A DNA stretch of 64,000 nucleotides from Diphasiastrum complanatum (taxonomy: Eukaryota > Streptophyta > Lycopodiopsida > Lycopodiales > Lycopodiaceae), in assembly GCA_029204225.1 (NCBI GenBank), contig CM055100.1, positions 48,944,877 to 49,008,876 on the forward strand, given 5' to 3'. This document shows, piece by piece, positions 27,455 to 39,700 of this stretch. A program made the translations under genes and the position numbers. Each line of letters opens with the position of its first letter. Position 1 is the stretch's first letter. The notes beneath the pieces were generated by a model that had not been told where the DNA came from, did no database searches, and was given only the letters and a program-made list of their open reading frames with translations.

Positions 27455-29830
27455 TGCCATCGCACTCCTCCTTCCTCCGGAATAGTCAGCAATGGCTGCC
27501 ACCTGATACTCTAAGCACCATTGCTTCTCAACTACTTGCCAATGGGATCAGCTAGCAGGTGGCCACATGCCCGCTGCAGCAGCTTCGCTGGACGTTATTG
27601 CAGTAGTGAATAACTTGGGCCAGCAAGCAAACAATGTGGTGCAGCTCCAATTGTCATCGATTGGCCCTGCAAGTTTTGCTGTTATTTTTGGTGCTGGCCT
27701 TGTAACAAGCCTCTCCCCTTGTACACTCAGTGTTTTGCGTCAGGTTCTGGGAAGAATCGCCCACAAGTTTTCTTGGATTCTATTGCATTCTCGTCCGGTT
27801 TGGTAACAACTCTAGCTCTTCTGGGGATAGTGGCCACATTGGCTGGAAAGGCATATGGCCAGATTGGACAAGGCCTGCATATTGCGGTTTCTTGTTTGGC
27901 AATGTTGATGGGCTTAAATCTTCTAGAGGAATCATCATAATAGGGAGGCAGATCCAGCACACCCTGGTCAGGAAATCAATGAGTACATGTGGGCAAGAAA
28001 TCAATTCCAGCACATTCTGGCAGATTTCAATATTTAGGAGATTCTAGCACAGCAGAAGGCCATCGCTTGTTGGAATCACTGCTGCAAAACTGGAAAAAGG
28101 ACCTGTTTTCTTGCTGACCATAGCAGCAGAAACGCAAAAATGTCATCTGACCAATCTCCCTCTTCTCCTTCCCCTCTTCCAGCTTGGTATATCCCTCTTC
28201 TCAAGAGCCCTAGACACCCACAAAAGCCGTCGAGTCTTACATTGCTGCCAACATCAATGTGCTATGGCAAGATTTTCACGGAAGCTGAATATGGTCAAAT
28301 CAGAATTGTCCCATCTTTGAGAAGCCAATACAAAATTGCAAACTGAGGTAGACAAGCTGAGACAAGAACTCCGGGCACAACCGATTTTTGCCACACCGGA
28401 ATCCGTCAAAATCAAGGAACTGGAAGCTAAGATTGAGCAACAAAAAGAGCAAGACTTGTCTTGGACAGCAGTACTTAAGCAAGGTAGTAAAGCTACCGCA
28501 CCCATTTCCTCGGTTATCTCAGCTACTCTCACAAAGGAAAGATTACGGGAAAGCAAAGCTCCCAACATTAGAGGACGCAGTATTGCGGACACCAAAAATG
28601 CTATTGCTTCAAGCTATCATTGAGGAGGCTAGACATAGGAGACAGAGGTTTACTGCTGTTTTGTGGACTTTAGGAAGGCCCTTGATTTTATCCCACGTTC
28701 TCTTCTCATCCAGAGGTTACGAGACCTTGGCTTATCCACTAATACCATCTTGGCAGTGATGGCACTTTATGAGCGAGTTATGCTTTTGAAGTAATATCGG
28801 CATCTCAGATCAGATATGGAGCACCATTGGGGTGAAGCAGGGTTGTCCTCTCACCCCCACTCTTTGGCTTGTATATAGATGAGCTGGAGAGAGTCATTGA
28901 GCAATGCGGTGGTACAGGTTGCAGGCTTGGTGACATTTTGATTGCCATCCTTCTTTATGCGGATGATGCTCTAGTCTCTACAACTAGAGAGGACTTACAG
29001 AGACAGCTAGACAGTCTTCATGCTTTTTGTACCAGATGGGGTTTGAGGGTTAACATTGCGAAGCCCAAGATTATGGTCTTCAATACATCCAGGGTATTCA
29101 AGCAGTGACAAGAGCTTATCTTTGATGGACAGCCACTAGAGGTTGTATCATCCTACACTTACTTAGGTGTCCCCTTGTACAACTAGAGAAGTTATGTTTT
29201 CGAAGATTTATTCGAGATGCCCCAAGTAAGTGTCATCTTTTTGATACTCTTGTTATCCCTACCACACTATATGCAGTAGAGGCATGGTGTATAGGTCTCT
29301 CTTCATCAGCTTATGTTATCACATATGATACGGCCTAAGCCCTTCGTTCCACATCAGATCATTTTGGGTTTGCAGTTCCACCCATTTAGCCATCTTTCCG
29401 CTTATCACATACATCCAGAGAGTTTAATTTCCATTGGATGAGCAGCAATATACACAAGTAGCACTTACTTCATCTCAGCATCTTCGAGATGGGAGACGGC
29501 ATACCCTTCAGATTGCTTGTGGGATCACTGACATGAGGAGACACACTTCACAGACAACGTCATTAGCACACATTACCCCCAACTACAGTCTCCATTACAT
29601 CATTCTTTAGCAGGATTTGATTTGATTGATGATTCTATCATAGTTACATTTTGTCATTTGCAGTTACTAGCAGTTAGCAGATATTGGTAGCTATTGATTA
29701 GTTGTTTTAGTAGTTACATCTCGTAGATGTTTTTATTTTTATCGGAGACGTTTTACACGCTCCTATTTGCACCACACACTTGATATGTACCTTTTGTCTA
29801 ATATGCCTTTTGGCATGGAAAAGACATTAA

Positions 29831-29928
<98 letters not shown>

Positions 29929-30649
29929 ATGTTACATGATCATGGCCACCAGTTTTCGTGGTACTCCCAAGCTTCTGGTCTATTACGCACCATTGGCATA
30001 TCTATCACAGAGGTACCTGAGGGATCTCATCAAGGGATTCTAGGCTTTATTTATCGCGCCTATTTTAAGTGGACATGGCAAGTGCCAAGATCCTCTTGGG
30101 ACTAAGCTAGTTTACCGTTCCCATTTCCTCGAGTTGGATATTATTGGTTGACCAATATTGCCTCGATATTTGGATAGTGGACTCTCATATTGTTTACACT
30201 TCACACTGGGACAATATGAGTCTGATATCCCCTCCCCGACATGTGATCAGAGACAACGTCTACCACTACGATTAAAAGCTATTCAAAGACCTCAGAGATG
30301 ACGACCCCTTCCAGCACCATCTGCACTACCGGGAGCATCTATCCTTTCTTATTCCAGTAGAGTCCCAACTCTACCAGGACTCATTATCTGATTATTCATA
30401 TATGTATAGCTCATGGCTTTCACTAGGATATCATTATATCATGGTATTATTTACAACACCTGCTCTTTTATGCAGCGAGATCATCTAGTTTTCACTTAGA
30501 GTTCATTAAATTCTTTTCGAACTCATTAGACTGTGACTAGTTTTCATTTTGAGTTTATTTTGGAAGATATGTTTTTTGGCTCCTACATAGACTATCACAC
30601 TTGACATGTACTATTTAGTCTCATATGCTTTTTAGCATCAAAGGATAAA

Positions 30650-30703
<54 letters not shown>

Positions 30704-33700
30704 GACACTCCTCATGGTACTCCCAGGCTCGTCGTCTTCTCTCCACAGTGGGTATTCAAATTATTGACCTACCTGTAGGCACTCATCAGTATATCCGGGG
30801 CCACCTCTATAGATCATATCTTCAGAGCACCTGGCAGGGACCAAGAGCGACTTCTATCGCACACATTTTCTATCTCTTGATCGAGCTAGATGCCCTATAG
30901 TACCCAGCTATGTGTTGGAGAGTATTTCAAACAAACTGCAGATAGTGATGGACCAGTTTCGGGTTTCCTCACATCAATTAGCCATTGAGACCAACAGATA
31001 CAGTGGCACCCCACAAGAGGCCCGGTTTTGTAGGATGTGAAATATTGTTGAGACCGAGGATGAGTCACATTTCTCTTCAAATGCCCAGCTTACTATGAGA
31101 TACAAGGGAGATACTACTGTTTGTTTAGGGAGCACCCAGCCACACTCTCTACCTTAATCTCATATGAGGATCCCATATGTGTCGCATTGACGATCCGAGA
31201 GAATGAAGAGACTAGATAAAGATACACCTTCCTTGGTACAGTTGAGCATCAGTGAGTGCATATCCCATTGGAGATTGAGATCCCAGGTACCTCTGAGTAG
31301 TGATTCTGATGGAGAGGCTAAGATTCCATATGCTTCTAGACATAGGCAACAGAGACAGTGTCGATTCCCAGAGAGACAACTAGTTACTAGATCACAATCC
31401 AGAGCGCCACAGCAGCAGAGACGGCACTGACAGCCTACCAGCGACAGAGATCCGTGGCACATTCAGTGATACCCTCACAGCACACCATACATCATTTCTT
31501 CCAGACCGCTAGACATCCACTACACCAGGCTGATGGACCCTAACTGGGCCAGCCATCTTACATGCAGTTTATATACAGTTACTTTTGCAATTGTAGGTAA
31601 TTGAGCTTTAAGCTCCTATGTACACACTTGACATGTACCTTACCTTAGGGTATTTAAAGGACATTAATAAGAATCTCCTCTCTCTTGTAGGAAAGCAAGA
31701 GTCAAGTCACCAAGATCTAGTTATCAATCAATCTCCACAAGAAACAAGAGAAAAGAGGCTGGGCGCCCAACTCTAAGAGAGAGAGAGAGAGAGAGAGAGT
31801 TATGATCAAAATCTCAGGTGTTGAATCAATGAAGCATAAAAGACAGCAATAGACTAAAGCCCTACAAGCAATAGACAAGACAATAGGTTCTCCCACGAAG
31901 AGCCCAAGCAATACCAATCAATAATCTGAAAAATGAGTGTACAAATGCCCCTATAAATACCCTACCAATGAACCCTAAAATAGGAATTCAAAAGTAAAGG
32001 GAGGCAAAATGTGGAGGGAAAATAGTGCACCCTCCTACGGGCCCCCACTCCACATATAACCATATAATGAGGGCCCAAGGCCAGTCAATGTCATAAAAAA
32101 GGACCCAGTGCGGGTCATAAGCATATAAAAAGGCTTTGGGGCCTGTACATGACTAATATAAAATGCGTAACCAGAAATATACATAACCAACAGTAAATGT
32201 AAAGAGGCCTGCGGAATATATGCAGAGTAGCCCAGTAGGCCTGTATCTTGTAGTCCGTAACTCTCCCTGGCTATAAAGAACATTGCCCCCAATGTAGACA
32301 AAATAAGATAAGAACCAGTGCCAGAGAAAAATACTGCATCAAGATATCCCATCTGAGAAAGGAACATCAAGAGAAGTCGGAGCATCCCGAGAAGCAATGG
32401 TAGTTGCAAGTGATCGAGCCTGATCAGCCAGGATAGGGGTATGATAAAAAACATCAATGGGCTCCCAAGTAGCCTCCTCAATAGGACGACCATCCCACTG
32501 GATCAAAAACTGAACCTGCCGATGGCGACGACTATGCAATAAGCGCACCTGTAAAATAGCAGCTGGCAGGAATGGAAAAAGCTCTGGATCTGTAGGAAAT
32601 GAGGAATCTCGAGGAGCATCATCCTCAATAGCAACACGTAATAAACTGACATGAAGATATCACAAGCCCGAGTAGCAGCAGGTAACTCAAGACGATATGT
32701 AACTGGACTAGGCGCTCAAGAATCTGAAAAGGCCCATAATAGCGCGGCGCAAGCTTCTCAGTAGAAGCAAGAGCCTGTACAAAACGATGGCGAGCAAAGC
32801 GTAACCGGAGAAAAACAGTATCTCCCTCTGCAAACTCAACATGGCATCGATGACGATCAACAATGGTCCTGTACCGCTGCTGAATATGCTGTAAATGAGT
32901 AGCAGCTCTAGTAATAATCTCCCGAGCACTCGAAAGATAAGATGAAATAGTAACAGGTGCATCATCTGGAGGAGCAGGTATACCGGGTAGAACTGGTGAG
33001 TATCCATGAGCAAGCAGGAAAGGAGAAACACCTGTGCTGGAACTAACAGAACTGTTATAACTATACTCAGCCAAACATAAATGCTGATCCCAATCACGAC
33101 CAGAAGGAGAAACATAATGTCGTAAATAATCCTCCAATACCCGGTTAATAACCTCAGACTGACCATCCGCAGAAGAATGATAAGCAGTGCCCATAAGTAT
33201 CCTAACATCCAAGATACGCATATGCTCTGTCCAAAAACCTGATGTAAACTTGGTATCCCGATCAGTAAGTATAGATTGTGGGAGACCATGTAAGTGGAAA
33301 ATCTTAGAAATAAATATACGACCACACTGCTCTGCTGTAATAGTACGTCTGACTGGTATGAAATGAGCTTGTTTAGAAAACCTATCAACTACCACCAAAC
33401 AAGAGTCATGACCACGCTGAGTACGGGGAAGACCTAAAATGAAGTCCATAGATATATCAGTCCACTGGCGGGAAGGAATAGGCCAACTTTGAAGGAGACC
33501 GCCAGGTTTTTCACGGGAATACTTGTTACGAAGGCAAAAAGCACAAGTATGAATAAGGTGGGAAAGCTCACACTTCATGGAAGGCCAATAAAAATGTTCT
33601 TTCAAACGGAACAAGGACTTCTGAAAACCAAAATGGCCACCAACAGGAGAGGAATGGGCATCAAGAAGGAGTTGTGGACGTATGTCGAGAGTGCTGGGAA

Positions 33701-36700
33701 TACATAACGAACCATAGTGAAACAAACGATGATTAACAATGGAATAAACCTGGTGAGGGTGAGAGGAAGGACGAGAGGCAGACGACATAATATCACGAAA
33801 GTCTGGACATGTGGCATAAGCCTGAGGAAGATCATCATACCAAGAGTGGGGAGACGTAACAAGACTGTAAGTAAGAGCAAGTAAACGAGACAAAGCATCA
33901 ACAGCAGCGTTACTTTTACCAGGCTTATAATGAATATCAAAATGAAAGGACTGTAAAAACTAAAGCCAACGGTACTGACGATCACTAAGATCCTTTTGTG
34001 TATACAAATAACGAAGTGACTGGTGATTAGTAAAAACATCAAACGGAACACGATACAGATAATGACGCCACTTCTTTATAGCAAAAATGATAGCAAGCAA
34101 CTCTCTTTCATGAGTGGAATAGCGCTGCTCATACGAACGAAGACGACGGGATTCATATGCAATAACACACTGACGCCGACGTAACAAAGCACCTAATCCT
34201 GTGGAACTAGCATCAGTCTCAACAGCAAAACGCTGGGAAAAATCTGGAAGACATAAAACAGGGGCAGTGGTAAGCTTAACCTTCAAAGTATCAAAAGCTG
34301 ACTGACATGCGGGAGTCCAAGCAAACGAAGTTTCCTTTTTCAACAGAGCATGCAAAGGAGATGCAAGAGTGGCAAAATGAGCAACTGGTTTACGAAGATG
34401 GATAGCAAGACCAAGAAACATACGAACATCATGAACATCAGCAGGCACAGGCCATAAAAGAATAGAACGGACCTTACGAGGGTCGAGACGAACAGTACCA
34501 TTAGTAACAAAGAAGCCCAAAAACTCGATTTGTACAACAGCAAAACATTTAGCATACAGATGATGAGTAACTAACAAAACAAAAACAGAACGAACGTGCT
34601 GAACATGAAGAGAGAGAGTGGTGCTATAAATGAGGATATCGTCAAAATAAACAATGACACACTTTCCAAGCAGAGGACGAAAGATGTTATTCATGACATT
34701 CTGAAAAGTGGGCGGGCCATTGCTAACACCAAAAGGAAGGACACGAAACTCATACAGACCAAAGTGGGTACGGAAAGCTGTCTTGTGCTCATCAGGAGGA
34801 TGCATACGAATCTAGTGATAACCGGAACGGAGGTCAAGTTTAGAAAAGATCTTGGCTTGGCCTAACTGGTCAAACAGGTCATCCATATGAGGGATAGGGT
34901 ACTGATTACGGATAGTAAGTTTATTTAAAGCACGATAATCAATACATAGACGTTTAGTACCATCCTTCTTATCAACAAGTAAAACAGGAGCACCAAAAGG
35001 ACTGTGACTAGGAACAGTAAGGCCTTGACGTAATAAATCAGACACCTGACGCTGGACTTCCTCGCGCTCAACAATAGACATACGAAAAGGAGGACGAGAA
35101 GGAGGTGATGCAGAGGAAACAAGGTCTATATGGTGGTTGACATCTCGTAAAGGTGGTAACTGAGTCGGCTCTCTAAAAACATGCTCAAATTCACGCAACA
35201 GTTCAGAAAATACCTGTGGCAAAGGTGGTGCATCCGCAGTAGGCTGAACTGGCTGAACAGAAAGAATAGCCGCACAGTGGGCCTTCGGGAGGCTCCGTAT
35301 GAACTGCTTCCCGGAAATAAGTGCCGAGAATCAATACCGGAAAATATATGTTGAGTACCATCATGAGAGAATGTCAATGTTTGCTGCTGGAGGTCTACTG
35401 TAACCGCACCAAGGGATGCAAACCAATCAGCACCAAGGATAAGATCGTACCGTGTAAGTGAAATAATATGAAAATCTGCCTGACCAAGGAAGTCTCCAAT
35501 CCGATATGAAAGCTGCTGATACATCTGCGTGCTAGGAAAAGAGTGTGCGCTGGCAACCTCAACATGCAGGGGATGAGGCGTAGTGACTGGCATAGCACGA
35601 ATGCGTGTAGTAATATGACTGCTGAGAAACGAGTGAGTGCTACCCGTGTCAACAAGGGCAATAAACTCACGACCAGTGATACGTACGCAAAGACGGATAT
35701 GGCGTGGACCCGGCTTACCGGCCCAAGTAGCATAAGCAAGCTGAGCATGGCATACAGCTAGATCAGGGGGATCAGGAACAGGCTCAGTGGGTGTGGCAAA
35801 CTGATCAACAGGTGGGTCATCATCAAGAATATGAAGGCATATGGCAGAATCAGGACTATCATCAGGTGTGTCAGCATCATGGAAATAGACGGCAGTAGCA
35901 GTGGCAGGCTGTTGGCAATCACGGGCGATATGATCAGGACTCTCACAGTTGAAACATAAGCGCTTTTCACGGATCTCAGACATCTCAGGCTGTGAGTAGC
36001 GACGAACAAAAACAGGACGAGGAGAAAAAGGAGGACGTGGTGCAGAAGGAAGAGTGGACGAAGGTGAACTGACAGATGTGGGACTAGCAGAGGATGGAGA
36101 GGAAAAAATAGGACATGTGAAAGGACGCGAAGGACGAGAAACAGAGGAAGAGATGGGAGAGTACTTGTGCTGCAGTGCGGTAGCAAGGGAGATGGCGTGA
36201 GAAAGAGTGAGTGGAAAAAAAGAAGAAACAGCATACCTGAGTGCGCCTCGTAGACCAGCAACGTAGCAAGAGATGAGCTCCAATGTAGAAATATCTGGGA
36301 ATAGATAGGAAAGCTCCGTAAACCGTGTCGTATAAGCAGCCAAGTCACCAGTGTGAGATAAACTGCGAAAGATGTCGTGTTGTCGAATAAGCCACTGAGG
36401 ATCAATCATCGCTAGGCGGAGTGCTGTCATAAACTCTGTCCAACTAGCAAGGCCAAGGTGTGAAGCCGTCTGGCGAAACATGCGCCATCAAGTAGCAGCA
36501 CGGCCCTTCAAATGTAAAGCAGCCAAATGTATCCGCTGAATGTCAGTCTTAGGAAACATAAGGAAGTAGGTCTCAAGCTTGGAATACCAATTCTCGAGGT
36601 CATTCCCATCGGATGACCCAGAATACACAGTAAGCTGAACCTTATCCTTAAAGTCTCGTGGCAAAGGACCAGAAGATGAAGGAGTCTCGGGTATGCTGTG

Positions 36701-39700
36701 GGGGAACAGGTGGAGATAGTGGAGAAACACTGGACTGTAATGATAGTGTAGCAATCTGGGCAGAAAGAGCAGTGAACGTCTCTCGTAACTCCTGGCGTAA
36801 ATGTAATAGATCCTAACACCACAGTAGGGCAAACACTAACTGATCCACCCAACCTTGCCTACTCCCTGATATAGAGTAAGCCCCTCCTAGCCCAGTGTGA
36901 GGACTGGTAGCATGCTACTGCCAAGTGTCGGCCACGTGGCACTGACGTGGCCGACTGCACGTCGGGACCCAACTGGGGGCCCTATCCTGTTGACAGGGTC
37001 CCTAGGCTGTGTTAGGCCCGCCATGGCTATGGACCGTGCTGGGGCACACTACTCACACTGTCTTGCCCTGTTGGTCATGTGCGCTGGACACGACCCTAAC
37101 TGTGGTATCTGACCTATCTGTGTTCTCTAGGGTTCGGCACTGGTTACGAGCTCGTAACACTCCCTCCCCCTTAAGAACCGTCTTGGTCCTCTAAGACAAA
37201 GTCTGGAAAAATCTTGCGAAGGACGCTGCCTCTTTCCCAAGTGGCATTCTCAACAGGCTGATCATTCCACTTAACCAGATATTCTCGGTATAGAGTATGA
37301 CGAGTCTGCGTCTCTCTACTATCAAGAATTTCCTCTGGTTCATGTGGAGGTTGTTGAGGATCCAATGGGAGAACTAGAACACTGTCCCCTACCAGATTAT
37401 CTGATCTGGTTAAGGCTTTTCGTAACTGACTTACATGAAAAACTGGAAAAACCTTACTGCTGTGTGGGAGTTCTAGTTCATAGGTGACCTCGCCTAGTCT
37501 CCTACTGATGGTAAAGGGACCACAATACCTTGGAGACAACTTAGCACACACTCCTGATTTGAGGGTTTTAGAGTCAACTGGGACTCTCAAGTAGACTTTC
37601 TCACCAGTGGAGAACTGCACATCCCGTCTGTGTGGATCTGCATAATGCCTGGCTCGATCCTGGGATTGTCTAATGCTACGCTTAGCATGTTCTATCATCT
37701 GGTTTAGGTCTTCTAAAAAGTTTCTGGTTGCTTCAACTTTTTCTTGTTTAAACCCTACAGCTGTGGGTGAGCGTGGCTGAAAACCGTACATCAGCATAAA
37801 TGGGCTGTATCCCGTAGCTGAATGTTTGGTACTGTTGTAAGCAAACTCTAATATTGAGAGATACTCCTCCCAATTAGTCTGCCTCTTGCTGACGTATGCA
37901 CGAAGCATATCCTCCAGCACTTGATTTACCCTTTCTGTTTGACCGTCCGTCTGTGGATGGTCAGTGGTACTCATATTAAGTTTAGTATGGAGATGATGGA
38001 ATACTGCCTTCCAAAAATTTCCAGTAAACTTACTGTCCCGGTCGCTGACTATGCCGGAAGGTAGACCGTACAATTTAAATAGCCCGTCTACAAACAACCT
38101 CGCTAACTCTGGAGCTCTAACGGTTGTTTTCGTCGGAATAAAATGAGCCATTTTGGTCAGACGGTCAACTGTGACCCATATAGCGTCATTACCCTTTTGG
38201 GTTTTAGGCAGGCCTACTATAAAATCCATGGAGATACTCTCCCATTTACCAGCTGGTATTTCTAAGGGATGCAACAACCCTCCTGCCTTTAAACGCTCTG
38301 CTTTATTTACTTGACATTTCTGGCAACTGGTTACATACTGGTGGACGTCCTTTTTCATACTGGGCCAGAAAAATTGCCTACGAAGAAGCTCATAGGTCTT
38401 CTGTATGCCTGGGTGTCCCGCGCTAGGATTGTCATGACATTCATATAGGACCTGCTGCCTATAATCCTCTGAATTGGGGACACATACTCTATCTCTATAG
38501 AGCAAGTACTCATCCTGAATGGAATACTGTTTCCATTTGAATCCTTGAGTCAACTGACCCTCAACCACTGGGGTTTGCTTGGGTAATACAGGCTCAGAAT
38601 CCTCAACGTCATCTGACGACGTATACTCGGACTCATCATCATCCTCAACGGAAGCTGCCGTATTCTTGGATGAACTGGCACCAGCCCCGGGAACTGGTTC
38701 TGGAGTCTGTAACTGTCTGTTCTGGACTGAGTTCCAGATAATAGAGAAGAATGCATCATGCTGGCATTTTCCTCTCAAGGACTCGAGTAACTCATTACGA
38801 ATCTGAGTAAAACTCAGCTCGTTTATTATAGGCATTCTGCTAAGGGCATCTGCAACTATATTGAATTTTCCACGCCTATATCTGATAGACATGTCAAACT
38901 CTTGCATCAACTCTGCCCAACGAGCTTTCCGACCTCTAAGCTCAGGTTGATTGCAAAGGTATCTGAGACTCTCATGGTCTGTCAGGACCTCAAAGTTGGC
39001 ACCATACAAATAATGCCTCCAAGTCTTAAGGGCATGGACTATAGAAAAGAGTTCCTTTTCATAGGCACTATACCTAGTCTGTGCTGGCTCGAGTTTTTTA
39101 CTCTCGAACGCAACTGGTCGTCCACCCTGAGTTAGCACAGCACCTACTGCAAAGTCGCTAGCATCTGTTTCGACCACAAATGGCTGATTGGGGTCGACGA
39201 CCTTTAAAACTGGTGCTGTAGCTAAGGCTGTTTTGAGAGCATCAAAGCTCTCCTGTTGTGCGGACTCCCAAATGAACTCCTTTCCCTTCCCCTTAAGGAG
39301 ATTTGTCATAGGGACTGCTATCTGAGCATATTCCTTGACAAATCGTCTGTAATATCCCGCCAGACCAAGAAAGATTTGAAGTTCCAAAATATTCTGAGGT
39401 CTCAGCCAACTGAGTATGGCTTTAACCTTATTTGGGTCCATCTTAATCCCATCTGAAGAGATAATGTGACCCAAATATGCTACTTCTTCAACGAAGAATT
39501 CACACTTGGATTGTTTAGCATAAAGCTTATGCTTTCTGAGCAGTCGAAACACCTTTCTGAGGTGTTTTAGATGCTCCTTCCTCGTTTTGCTGTAGACGAG
39601 GATGTCATCTAAAAATACGACTACAAACTTACCCAAGTATGGTCTGAGGACACTGTTCATCAAGGTCATAAAGGTAGCTGGAGCATTTGTGAGCCCAAAT

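Larger units (their letters stand above)
27453..29926 (+). mobile_element. LINE D carrying a host CcdA fragment, with (CT)n tail
   Basis: Starts directly after the LINE C tail. Order: leader; a CcdA-like host gene piece (about 27567-27936); ORF1-like sequence (28140-28623); RT pieces (28624-29110); 3' UTR; stem-loop ATGCC/GGCAT at 29803-29816; AATAAA; (CT)n 29835-29926. The endonuclease and much of the RT are missing. Confidence 0.78.
29927..30701 (+). mobile_element. LINE E, 5'-truncated, with (CT)n tail
   Basis: Begins inside ORF2 at [20 protein letters not shown], directly after the LINE D tail. It has stem-loop ATGCT/AGCAT at 30625-30638, a degenerate GGATAAAAG and (CT)n 30653-30701. Compared with C and D, the third stem pair has changed on both strands (C-G to T-A). 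Confidence 0.8.

Noticed and set aside
31686-31799. Solo copia LTR next to LINE F
   Set aside because: It ends at (GA)n where gypsy-1 starts, and the rest of the LTR resumes at 43534. It is therefore half of a split 3' LTR, not a solo LTR.
36897-37112. Repeated 71-codon frame in both gypsy-2 LTRs (also 42756-42971)
   Set aside because: It lies wholly in the LTR, on the antisense strand of the element. The duplicate exists only because LTRs are duplicated.
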